Assembly: GCA_026913215.1 (NCBI GenBank)
Contig: JAPTYK010000002.1
Coordinates: 186,001 to 250,000, forward strand
Reading direction: 5' to 3'
DNA from: Streptomyces diastatochromogenes
Lineage (GTDB): Bacteria; Actinomycetota; Actinomycetes; Streptomycetales; Streptomycetaceae
DNA length: 64,000 bases
Both the position numbers and the translations under genes were made by a program. Positions 55,866 through 64,000 of the stretch are shown in pieces (position 1 is the stretch's first letter; each line of letters opens with the position of its first letter). A model generated the notes under the pieces. It was not told the DNA's origin. It saw only the letters and a program-made list of their open reading frames with translations, and did not search any database.

Positions 55866-56264
55866 AGGCGGCTACGCGCCGTGGCCGAGCGGGACGCCCC
55901 GGCGGCGGAGCCAGGCGCGGATCGCCTTCGAGTTGTGGCCTTTGTCGCCCAGGACGTGATCGGGCCGGACCCGGGGGCGCCCGGGCCCGGGTCAGGGCAC
56001 TCGGGTCGCTTCCATCACGGAGGCGAACAGGGTGCAGTCGTTGCTGTTGCCGCCTGTGACGACGAAGGCGAGCGGACGGCCCCGGCCATCACAGGCCAGG
56101 TGAATCGTGCTGGTCAGACCACCTTGGGACCGGGCGAGGGTTGGGCCACAGAGCCTTCCGTTCGGCCCCGGCCGCTGGTGGGCGCGGACGACCGTGGAGT
56201 CGGCTGACACCAACCAGTCGATGTCACGCGCCGCGTCCGCTTCCGCCTGAGCGGTGCGGAGCAT
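55866..56264 (-). pseudogene. IS5-family transposase fragment
   Basis: Middle part of an IS5-type DDE transposase: DIDWLVSADSTVVRAHQ with the first Asp, GGLTSTIHLACDGRGRP, FVVTGGNSND with the second Asp, and then, after a shift near 55990, DHVLGDKGHNSKAIRAWL. Both ends are missing. At its 5' edge it meets the IS3 fragment. Confidence 0.8.
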
Positions 56265-56529
56265 CCGGTGGCTCGACGAGGCATACCCAGCCGACGCCCT
56301 GTTCGACGCGCACCGCGACGATCCCGAGTCCGATCAGCGCTTCCTCCTCGACGAGGTCCGCGCCGCCGGTGAGGCGATGGCGGAGCGTACCTCCTGGCGC
56401 ACCTGCCGGGACAACGGCTGGTGGACTGCCTTCGGTAAAGGCCTGCCGCGCCGCCCCCTGCGGCACACGACTTGGCAGGCCGGCTCGCAGCGAGGTATCA
56501 ACGAGACGGGCGACGGGATGTGTCAGTAG
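56254..56529 (+). pseudogene. IS3-family transposase (orfB) fragment
   Basis: About 85 residues matching the N-terminal region of IS3-type orfB: IRWLDEAYPADALFDAH, FLLDEVRAAGEAMAERTSW and CRDNGWWTAFGKG. The catalytic DDE core is absent. It abuts the IS5 fragment on the opposite strand. Confidence 0.65.
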
Positions 56530-57299
56530 GTCAGGACGACGCAACCGTTCGCGCCGGGGAGGCTTTCGGTGTGCTGGTGGGCAAGGCCGTTTGCGGAGCC
56601 CGATCCGCCCGCTCCGCCGCTGCCCGCACCGGCTCCGCAGCTGCTGGGCGGAACGGCCCCGGGTGCGCCGCCGGTGCCTCCCGCCCGGGTATCGGCGTTC
56701 GCTGCGGCGCCTGCCTGGCCCGTGTAGAGGTTGGCGAAGCTGCCGGCGCACCAACTCATTCCGCGATCGCCTCCCGCGCCTCCGGTGCCGGGAAAGGCGT
56801 TCGCGCTGTGGTGCCCGCCGGCGCCGCCCTGTGCACTTGCGCCGCCCGCCGTGTCGTTGACCGTGACGGCGGAGTTCCCGCCGGATGCGCCGTCTCGGTC
56901 CAATCCACTGGCCGGCCCGCCGGCGCCGCCCGCGGCGACGGTGATGGTGATCCTGTCGCTGGGCTTGACGGGCAGGAAACAGGAGGAGTTCGCTCCCCCT
57001 CCTCCGCCACCGCCGCCTGGCTGGGCCGTGCCGTCCCCGAACGCGGGGCCGGATCCAACGCCGCCGCCCCCGCCGCCCCCACCAGTCAGGCTCACCGCGA
57101 TATAGGACACGTCGCTGGGCACCGTGACGGTGTAGGTTCCCGGCGTGCTGTAGGTCCGCGTCTCAAGGGCGTGGGCGGGAGAGGCGGTGGCCAGGGATTG
57201 CAGTGCCCCGGCCATCACCGTGAGACCCACGACCCCCGCTCGCGTACGGCAGATGGAACGAGGGAAGGACCGGCGCCGCGCGCCGGGAATGGCGACCAT
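56523..57299 (-). CDS. Secreted glycine-rich protein
   Basis: A 258-residue exported protein. ATG at 57299 has AAGGAG. A long basic N-region precedes a signal peptide (about 22-45, ending AHA). A beta start (RTYSTPGTYTVTVPSDVSYIAV) is followed by Gly-rich loops (GGGGGGGGVGSG, GGGGGGGGANSS) with regularly spaced Ala/Thr strands and four Cys. This looks like a PPC- or glycine-loop surface protein; function not known. Frame is intact. Confidence 0.78.
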   Translation of the reverse strand: MVAIPGARRRSFPRSICRTRAGVVGLTVMAGALQSLATASPAHALETRTYSTPGTYTVTVPSDVSYIAVSLTGGGGGGGGVGSGPAFGDGTAQPGGGGGGGGANSSCFLPVKPSDRITITVAAGGAGGPASGLDRDGASGGNSAVTVNDTAGGASAQGGAGGHHSANAFPGTGGAGGDRGMSWCAGSFANLYTGQAGAAANADTRAGGTGGAPGAVPPSSCGAGAGSGGAGGSGSANGLAHQHTESLPGANGCVVLTY

Positions 57300-58101
57300 G
57301 TGCAGTACGTCTCCTTGCGTATCCGTCCTGTCAGCCGAGGCCACACCGTAGGGCCTCAGGGCTCGGCCGGACGGCGTTGAAGGACCGGTTCACCCGTACG
57401 AGCTCCCAGCGGGGGTACCCCTATGTGTTCGGTCAAGGTCGAAGGTCAGGAGGTTGGTCTGGTCGAGGGCGGGCCGAGCCGGGCTGGCTCGGCGCCAGAC
57501 GACCCTTCAAAGCCCTCGCCGGCCTCGACCCATGGGCGCCCGCCTCCACATCCCCACGACTGGATGCTTCCTGTTCACCGACCTTGTCCACGGCGGTGGA
57601 GACAACCGTTGCCGCCTCCGCTACCTGGTCGGCCGGCCCTTCGACGCCGGGCACCGCCCGGTCCGCCGGCCTCATGTCGCCCACAACACCGCGCGCGGCC
57701 GCAGGGGCACCACCGCACTGCGTCCGGCGCTGTTCATCGGCGCGGCGGAGGGGACGATGAAGGTGATGGCTCCCCTGGGCGACCACGCCTTGAACCCCGC
57801 TTCTGGGATCCCCTGATGGCCTACAAGCTTGAACGTGCGGGCCTGACGGCCTGACGCACACAGGGCAGCGTCCAGCCCCCTGATGGTGGTCACGAAGCTC
57901 TCGGCGGCGCGACCGCGTCCCGAACCCCCATGCCATCGGATGACACGGCTCGGCCGGACGAGTGACAGCGGCCGCCGCAAGCCGCTGCCGGCGGAACCGG
58001 TGTTCCAAGATCAGGCCGCCGCCGTCTCTGGCGGCAGCTGCTCTCCACCGCGTCTGTGCCGTGTGATCGGACCGACCACGGCTGTTCGAGGAGTCTCACG
58101 C
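57300..58101. other. Gene-free interval
   Basis: About 800 bp between divergent secreted-protein genes. Several open frames of 100-190 codons exist on both strands, but none shows a family motif or ribosome site. I see nothing supportable. Confidence 0.45.
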
Positions 58102-58623
58102 ATGCGTTCACGCGTCATCGCCGTCACGGCCGCCGCGCTCGCGGCCACCGCGGCCCTCGCGCAACCCGCCCACGCCGCCCCGCTCGTCGACGGCGTCTAC
58201 CGGTTCGCGGCTCTCACGGACGGCAAGTGTCTGGTCTGGCCCAAGTCGCACGCGAGCATCGGCGTGGTGTCGCTGGGCGACTGCGCGGAGACCGCGTCCA
58301 CCTCGGCGAACTGGCAGGTGCTGCGACGCCCCGACGGAATGATGGAAGTCTCCCCGTCGGGCTCGAACCCGCGCACCTGCCTGAAGGTGACGTCGTACCA
58401 CGGCGTGTCGGTCACCGACTGCGGTGACAGGTACGCCGAGTGGACCGTCTCCTACGGCTCCGACGGGCCCGGCAGCGCGGTGTGGGCCGACATCGAGCAC
58501 ACACCCGGCGACTTCTCCCCCTCGTTCGGAAAGATCGTGGACGATCCCGGCGTGAACGGCCGGATCGTGGTGAGGCACGCCCCCATCGAACCGCACTACT
58601 GGGCATTGCAGCCGGCCGGATAG
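58102..58623 (+). CDS. Small secreted protein with a partial ricin-type lectin look
   Basis: A 173-residue exported protein. ATG at 58102 has GAGGAG. The signal peptide (about 1-27) ends AHA. The mature part has four Cys and the sequence YRFAALTDGKCLVWPKS ... GDCAETA ... NWQVLRRPDG, with the spacing of one beta-trefoil lobe, and ends HYWALQPAG. Function unknown; carbohydrate binding is a guess from the trefoil-like pattern. Confidence 0.75.
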   Translation: MRSRVIAVTAAALAATAALAQPAHAAPLVDGVYRFAALTDGKCLVWPKSHASIGVVSLGDCAETASTSANWQVLRRPDGMMEVSPSGSNPRTCLKVTSYHGVSVTDCGDRYAEWTVSYGSDGPGSAVWADIEHTPGDFSPSFGKIVDDPGVNGRIVVRHAPIEPHYWALQPAG

Positions 58624-58689
58624 CAGTCGTCCGCGGGCACGATGGACTTCTGAGAGAGGGCGTGTTGCGGCGGTTGCCCAGCGCCCGTG

Positions 58690-59295
58690 CGCCGGCACCG
58701 CCGGGCGGATCGAGAACAGCCGGGTGGGCGCCTTCCTCGCCTGCGCCTCCAAGCAGAGGGCGGGGACAACCGATCGTCGTTTCCACCTGCCCGAACACCC
58801 ATGGAGGATCTCCGAGCGGCCCGCAGGCCGGAGTACCCGAGGGCGTCGTTCTCATGACCAAGCCCCCGTTTCGCTGTGCAGATGATCGAGCAGGCGTGGG
58901 ACGCCGGAGTGAGCACCTCGTGGGTGACCGGGGACGAGCTCCATCGTCAGGGCCCCGGCCTGCGGGCCGGGCTGGAGGCCCGTGAGGTCGGCTACGTGCT
59001 GGCGGTCTCCTGCGCGACCAGAGTGCGGATCGACCAGGGCCGCACAGCGGTCCGCGCGGACGGGCCCGCCCTTCGCCTGCCCGTCTCGGCCTGGCACCGG
59101 CAGAGCGCCGGCTCCGGGCCGAAGGGGCCTGGCTCCTACGACTGGGCCGGGGCGCGTATCGGTGCTGACGAGCACCGCCACGTGCCGATTCGCCGCAATC
59201 CACCACCGAGCGGTGCGGCGCCCACCGGCGACGAAGATGCTGAGGCCCGGCACAAGGCCGTCATGAAAGCCGGGAACAAGGTGGCTGCTGCGTGA
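58690..59295 (+). pseudogene. IS701-family transposase fragment
   Basis: The family sequence is followed through shifted frames: RIENSRVGAFLA, DRRFHLPEHPW, MIEQAWDAGVSTSWVTGDEL with the catalytic Asp, VGYVLAVSC, WHRQSAGSGPKGPGSYDWA and HVPIRRNP. It breaks off before the last catalytic Glu region. A second, unrelated IS701 piece lies at the right end of the window. Confidence 0.75.
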
Positions 59296-59879
59296 CGCGG
59301 CGACGGCCCACCCGCAACCGGCGCGGACCGCTGAGAATCTGCCGCCGTAGTGCCTTGGCGGCGAGCGGGGCGGACATGCCCGCCGCCCCCCTGCCGCCGC
59401 CGCTACCCTGCCGGCAGAACCCTGCCTGGCCGCCAGCATCCCCACGGCCCGCCCCACCCGGGCGACCAAGTCGACCACGGGCGCCCGAGGACCGGATCAC
59501 CCCTGGGGCATCGGTCGGGACCCAACTCCCCAGGTCTCGCCCGCTCTGTCAGCGGCCTTACCGGTGCCGGGCCGCACTCGGGCCGACGAAGTGATCCATT
59601 CTGCGGCCGGCCGCCCGAGCCTGCGGAGGGGGCTGGAGTGTCATCCTCATTGCCGCATCGATCGTGTGGTACCAGTCGACAATGCCGCCCGATGCGCCGT
59701 CCGGCCCGACGACCACCTCACCGTCTCCGCGGTACGCCGCCGGGGCGTGAGCCCGCCGATGGCCGCCTTGCGTCTCCAGGCGTGCCCTCGGGCCCCCAGC
59801 GAGGCCGGGTTGATCGCCATCCGGCACGCACCTGCCGTTGCTTCCGATGCCCCCACCAGCCCCGTGAAAGGACTCCGCC
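59296..59879. other. Gene-free interval
   Basis: About 580 bp after the IS701 fragment, with no convincing gene. The last bases hold AAAGGA, the ribosome site of the esterase gene. Confidence 0.4.
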
Positions 59880-60791
59880 GTGACCCAACCCGAGACCGCC
59901 GACTTCGCACACAAACTCCGTACGAACTACCGCGCGCTGATCCCGAACGCGGGTGCTCCGGATCCCGTGGCGGACGTCAGGGAGGTCCTCGTACCGGCCC
60001 GGTCACCTGAACGAACCGTCCCGGTGCGGGCCTACCGGTCCTCCAGCGAGGCGGAGGCGGCGTTGCCCGTCGTCGTGTTCGTGCACGGCGGCGGTTTCGT
60101 CTCGGGGGACCTGGACACCCACGACGTCCTCACCCGGGCCATCGCCGGCCGGGCAGGTGCCCTGGTGCTGTCCGTCGACTACCGCCTGGCCCCCGAGCAC
60201 CCGTTCCCCGCCGGCGTCGACGACGTCGTGGCCGTGCTGGACTGGGCCGCCGAGCACGCTGGCTCCCTCGGCGGCGACCCCTCCCGCATCGCGGTGAGCG
60301 GAGACAGCGCGGGCGGCAACCTCGCGGCCTCGGCAGCCATGATCGCCCGCGACCGGGGCGGCCCCGACCTCAGCGCCCAACTGCTGATGTACCCCTCCCT
60401 GAGCAATAAGATGGACACCCCGTCGTGGGACTCCTACGGCGTCGCGGACACCCACTTCCCCAACCGCACCATCCACGGCCTCGGGCTCGCCGCGTACGTT
60501 CCCGACGGCACCAGCCCCTTCGATCCGCTCGTCGCACCCCTGTGGGGCGAGCACGGCGGCCTCCCGCCCACGCTGATCCAGGTCGGCGGGCACGACCCGC
60601 TGCGCGACGAATGCACGGACTACGCGGCTGCGCTCGAATCGGCCGGCGTCGCGGCCCGGTGCCGGGTCTACCCGGGCGAGGAGCACGGCTTCATCCAGTT
60701 CTTCAAGGACCGTGCCGCCCATCCGCGGGGCGAGGAGGCACTCCAAGACGCCGTCGCCTTCCTGACGGAGAACCTGTCAATGCGTCAGTAG
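59880..60791 (+). CDS. Alpha/beta hydrolase fold-3 esterase (HSL family)
   Basis: A 303-residue cytosolic carboxylesterase. Motifs in order: oxyanion HGGGFVSGD (about 70-78), SVDYRLAPEHPFPAG, nucleophile GDSAGGN with Ser (about 142), Asp in GGHDPLRDE (about 239) and His in GEEHGFIQF (about 269). GTG at 59880 has AAAGGA. The enzyme is intact although surrounded by decayed mobile DNA, and it is monocistronic. Confidence 0.92.
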   Translation: MTQPETADFAHKLRTNYRALIPNAGAPDPVADVREVLVPARSPERTVPVRAYRSSSEAEAALPVVVFVHGGGFVSGDLDTHDVLTRAIAGRAGALVLSVDYRLAPEHPFPAGVDDVVAVLDWAAEHAGSLGGDPSRIAVSGDSAGGNLAASAAMIARDRGGPDLSAQLLMYPSLSNKMDTPSWDSYGVADTHFPNRTIHGLGLAAYVPDGTSPFDPLVAPLWGEHGGLPPTLIQVGGHDPLRDECTDYAAALESAGVAARCRVYPGEEHGFIQFFKDRAAHPRGEEALQDAVAFLTENLSMRQ

Positions 60792-61056
60792 GCTCTCCCC
60801 GGCACGGCCGCGGACCGGGCGACACCGGTGGGACCGCGACGAGGACCACGACGCACAACGCTCCTGTGCCGCTGCGGAAGGTGGTCGACATCTCGACCGG
60901 TCCGCCCAGGAGCCTCGTTGGTTCCGCGCTTCCCTGCCCCTGCCGCGCTCGAACTGGCGCTGTGCCCTGGTCGGGCGCGTCGGCGTCTTCCGCTACCGAA
61001 TGCGAACTGCTGATGCGGTCCTCCTGGGGGACCGCCCGGTTCGACAGAGTGTCCGA
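60792..61056. other. Spacer, esterase to IS5 element
   Basis: Likely contains the left end of the following IS5 element, but no terminal repeat could be paired with a right end. Confidence 0.3.
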
Positions 61057-61876
61057 GTGCATACTGATCTTGTTTCTGACGACCTTTGGGAGCAGGTGGC
61101 TCCGCTGCCGCCACCCGCTCCCACGCGACGCCGCCGCCGTCCCGGATGGACTCGCGTTCCGGACCGGGCAGCCCTCGCCGACGTCATCCACGTGCTGCGG
61201 ACCGGCGTTGCCTGGCGCGACGTCCCTGCAGAGACCATGGGTTGCTCCGGAGCCACGGCCTGGCGCCGACTGCGGGACTGGACCGAGGCCGGAGTCTGGC
61301 CCCGTCCGCACGCCGCCCTACGCACCGCACTGCGCCGCGCGGACTCGCTGAGCCTGGACGACCGTGCCGTCGACGGCACGCATGTCCGGGCCCTCAAAGG
61401 AGGGGATCATGTCGTCCCCTCGCCGGTCGACCGCGCCCGCCCCGGCTCCAAGCACCCCCCGATCGTCGACCGCCACGGAACCCCGCTGGCCGTCACGCTC
61501 ACCGGCGGCAACCGCCACGACGTCACCCAGCTTCTCCCGTTGTTGGACGCTGTCCCACCGATCCGGGGCCTGCGTGGACGTCCTCCGCAAGCCCCGGCGC
61601 CTGCACGCCGACGGTGGCTACGACTTCGACAAGTACCGCCGCCTACTGTGAAGGCGCGGAATTAAACCACTGATCGCCCGACGCGGCGTCGCCCACGGTT
61701 CCGGGCTGGGCAAGGTTCGGTGGGTGGTAGAGCGTGCGTTCGCCTGGCTGCACCAGTTCAAGCGACTCCGCACCCGCTACGAGCGACGCGCCGACCTTCA
61801 CCAGGGCCTGCTCGAACTCGCCTGCAGCATCATCTGTCTCCGACGGCTCCGAGCAGCATTCCGAAACGATCAGTAA
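61057..61876 (+). pseudogene. IS5-family transposase with a frameshift and an in-frame stop
   Basis: Starts GTG 61057 (HTDLVSDDLWEQVAPL). Then RTGVAWRDVPAETMG, the DDE pieces DRAVDGTHVRAL and LTGGNRHDVTQLLPLLD, a shift near 61570, HADGGYDFDKYRRLL with a TGA in place of CGA (61649), and RGIKPLIARRGVAHG, VRWVVERAFAWLHQFKRL, RYERRA to the stop at 61876. The stop-codon change is a substitution, so this copy is genuinely dead. Confidence 0.85.
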
Positions 61877-61890
61877 GTCACACTGGAGTA

Positions 61891-62970
61891 CTAGGGCCTG
61901 TGTGACGTTGTGATCAGTTGCTGGGTTCTGTGCTCTTCGTGGGGTGGAACCCGGTAGGACATTGGTCGTGGCGCGCAGGCAACTCACCGATGCCCAGTGG
62001 AAGTTCATCGAGCCCTACCTGCCTATCGGCAGGTTCGGCCCGTACCCGGAACGACTGCGGGAACAGTTGGAAGGGGTGATCTGGCGGTTCCGGTCCAGCG
62101 CCCAGTGGCGCGAGATGCCCTCCGAGTTCGGCCCGTGGGCCACCATCTACGGGCGCTTTAGGGTCTGGCGGGACGCCGGCGTCTTCTCCGCTCTGCTGGA
62201 AGGCCTGATCGCCGAGGCGGCCCGCGCGGAAAGAACAGACTTGTCGCTGGTCAGCGTGGACTCCACCACGGTCCGCGCCCACCATGACGCCGCCGGAATG
62301 CGCATCGGCAAGGACCTCATGGAGGCCCTGGAAGAGGCTGCGCGCGAGCAGGAGGAGGCTCGGCAAAAGGGGGCGGTCCGGAAGAACAGAACGGACACGC
62401 CGAGCGTCGACACGTCCGACGCCGACGCAAGCTTCGCCTCAAGGAAGCCCTGCTCGGCAGGTCCCGAGGCGGGTTGACCAGCAAGGTCCATCTCGCTGCT
62501 GACCGCAAATGCCGCCCGCTCTCGTTCGTCCTGACCGCCGGGCAGGCCGCTGACAGCCCGCAGTTCATCCCCGTGCTGGGCAGGGTGCGGGTCCGTCTGC
62601 CCGTCGGCCGTCCCCGCACCAGACCCGGCGCAGTCGCCGCAGACAAGGCCTACTCATCCCGCGGCAACCGCGCCTACCTGCGCAAACGCGGCATCAAGGC
62701 GGTCATCCCGGAGAAGAAGGACCAGGCCGCCAACCGGAAGAAAAAGGGCTCCAGAGGCGGCCGCCCCGTCGGCCACAATGCCGATCTCTACAAGGAGCGG
62801 AACACCGTCGAGCGGCTAATCAACAAGCTGAAGGCCTGGCGCGGGATCGCCACCCGCTACGACAAATCACCCGAGAGCTACCTCGCCGGCCTCCACCTCC
62901 GCGCTGCGATGATCTGGACCGACGACCTCCTGAAGGCCGCCAACTGATCACAACGTCACACAGGCCCTAG
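61891..62970. mobile_element. IS5-group insertion sequence with perfect inverted repeats and CTAG duplication
   Basis: Perfect 26-bp terminal inverted repeats (61895-61920 and 62941-62966; GGCCTGTGTGACGTTGTGAT...) enclose one transposase. CTAG at both sides (61891-61894, 62967-62970) fits the YTAR target duplication of the IS5 group. Outside it the flanks AGTA and TACT restore a palindromic target AGTACTAGTACT. Length about 1,072 bp. It sits exactly between the dead IS5 gene and an IS701 element. Confidence 0.9.
61968..62947 (+). CDS. IS5-family transposase in two overlapping frames
   Basis: First frame: RRQLTDAQWKFIEPYLP, IWRFRSSAQWREMPSEFGPW, and the first catalytic Asp in SVDSTTVRAHHDAAG, ending 62477. 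Second frame (to 62947): RSRGGLTSKVHLAADRKCRP, FVLTAGQAADSPQF with the second Asp, ADKAYSSRGNRAYLRKRG and the Glu in KERNTVERLINKLKAW. The join near 62428 is a minus-one step. It may be programmed frameshifting, known in several IS families, or one lost base as elsewhere here. GTG 61968 has TAGGA upstream. Confidence 0.88.
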
Positions 62971-63040
62971 TACTGCAGTTTCGGTTCTTCATTTCTCCTG
63001 ATCAGAGGCCTGTTTTTGAGTCTACTGGGCTGACGGGCTG

Positions 63041-63834
63041 TCATGTTTGTTGCGGTTCGTGACTCACTCGACCGGGGCGCGTTCGGCGTTGGTAGTGACA
63101 GTGGCGGGCGACAGCCTGGTGCCGGCGACGCCAGTTCGACCCGGCGAGGGGACGGGCTGTTCCCGCTGTGGGCCGGGGTGGGGGACGAAGAGCGTCCATG
63201 AGCCGTCGGATCTCTGCCACTGTGAGGGGAACGGTGCTGGTGGGAGCGTTTCTTCGTCCCCCCTTTCGAGCGCACGGGCTGCCATCGCGGCGAGAAAGGT
63301 GTGGGCGAGCATCGCCAGGGTGATGTGCCGGTACCAGCCGACGTAACGGCGGACCTCGTACTGGTCCAGGCCGCACTCGTTCTTCGCGGCCTGGAAGCAC
63401 TCCTCGGTCGCCCAGCGGGCGCCGGCGACACGGACGAGCTCGGTGACGGTCGTGTCGGCCGGGGCATAGGCCAGGTAGTAGGCGACCTCGTTGGGCCGGG
63501 CCAGGCTGCGGCGGGCCAGGACCCAGCGGTGGTGGGCCGGATCGTCGCCGTCGAACCCGGCGACCGCCGGCAGCCGGGCCGCCGCCCAGTCGTAGACCCG
63601 CGGGCCCTTGGAACCCGCGCCGCACGAGATCCGCTCCCATGCCTCGTCCGGGGCGCCGGCCAGGACGTGGTCGATCCGCCCGAACGACGGGACCTGCTGG
63701 GACTTCGGCACCGCGAGCACGTATCCGACCCGGGCTTCCTCGAGCATCCGCCGGAAACGCCACTCCTGACCGTAGGCGGCGTCCGCGGTCACCCAGGGCC
63801 CTGCCCTTGGCGGAGGCATAGGCCGCGAAGACAC
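63041..63834 (-). pseudogene. IS701-family transposase, N-terminus missing, one frameshift
   Basis: C-terminal two thirds of an IS701 DDE transposase: PWVTADAAYGQEWRFRRML with the catalytic Asp, VGYVLAVPKSQQV, SCGAGSKGPRVYDWAAARL, VRVAGARWATEECFQAAK with the Glu, and WYRHITLAMLAHTFLAAMA. Near 63240 the frame moves by one lost base to VPLTVAEIRRLMDAL and WRRRHQAVARHCHYQRR, stopping at 63041. The N-terminal about 150 residues are absent; unrelated sequence begins at about 63840. Confidence 0.82.
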
Positions 63835-63892
63835 CGATCTGGCAGTTCTCCGTGCGTCCCGGGGCTTGTGTCTGAATAACTGTCGGAGTTGA

Positions 63893-64000
63893 TCATGCGC
63901 AGGTGTCGTCGCTTGACGGTATGCGGGCTTGAAGTTGAGCGAGGGTGCGGGCCGGGGTTCCGGGCAGCGGAGTGACCGTAATGCGGTGCAGGTCCAGGAG
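63893..64000 (-). CDS. C-terminal end of a gene that continues beyond the right edge
   Basis: Thirty-five codons ending at TGA (63895-63893): HRITVTPLPGTPARTLAQLQ then an SSDD-containing tail. The composition is protein-like, but the family cannot be identified from so little. Given the surroundings it may be another transposase or a cargo gene. Confidence 0.35.
   Translation of the reverse strand, partial: LLDLHRITVTPLPGTPARTLAQLQARIPSSDDTCA

Noticed and set aside
57672..57980. Minus-strand protein of 102 codons
   Set aside because: Protein-like in places, but no start site, motif or partner, and plus-strand frames look equally good.

Overview
The window is high-GC DNA with third-position GC bias, GTG/TTG starts, ATGA/GTGA stop-start overlaps and gene families typical of Streptomyces (streptophobe protein, SpoIIE-type phosphatase, CGNR regulator, ABBA prenyltransferase, giant secreted RHS proteins). 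No rRNA, tRNA or core housekeeping operon was recognised. Regulators, secreted enzymes and decayed insertion sequences dominate, which suggests an accessory or chromosome-arm region; this is inference.

Layout. 1-11 kb: two divergent giant secreted proteins, a LamG-type protein cut by the left edge and an RHS/YD-repeat protein with an embedded ricin-B lectin and a C-terminal type-44-like toxin domain. 11-17 kb: a two-component pair, a small methyltransferase, a GNAT acetyltransferase, a 64-residue peptide gene, a winged-helix protein and an ECF sigma factor. 17-21 kb: two tandem ABC-F ATPases, the upstream one with a candidate leader peptide and hairpin. 21-26 kb: a Tat-exported epoxide-hydrolase-like enzyme, an aromatic prenyltransferase coupled to a methyltransferase, a CGNR regulator and msrA. 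27-31 kb: a decayed CGNR gene, a molybdopterin oxidoreductase with its cytochrome b partner, and a tannase-family esterase. 31-40 kb: an IS5 remnant, an unknown protein, a secreted hydrolase with a glyoxalase-fold partner, a HAD phosphatase, two unknown small genes, a D,D-carboxypeptidase coupled to an EEP-family protein, and an OmpR-type regulator followed by a truncated kinase. 41-55 kb: a pirin remnant, a divergon of OYE reductase, TetR and TauD dioxygenase, an MMPL transporter, a streptophobe protein, an intact OmpR/kinase pair, a LapA-like protein and an RsbU-type phosphatase. 55-64 kb: an integrase tail, pieces of IS5, IS3 and IS701 elements, two secreted proteins, an HSL-type esterase, and one nearly complete IS5-group element with perfect inverted repeats and a CTAG target duplication.

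Two features run through the whole window. First, many otherwise conserved genes carry apparent single-base losses, mostly in C or G runs, and the reading frame always shifts in the direction of a deletion. This looks more like residual homopolymer error in the assembly than biology, so several genes called frameshifted here are probably intact in the organism. Second, short tandem arrays (units of 6 to 64 bp) are unusually frequent, and several start at or within a few bases of a stop codon.

Regulatory signals worth following are a 30-codon leader ORF ending inside a hairpin upstream of an ABC-F gene; a repeated dyad, TMACC-N9-GGTKA, next to both CGNR genes, the molybdoenzyme operon and a secreted hydrolase; and a 16-bp palindrome upstream of the TetR gene.
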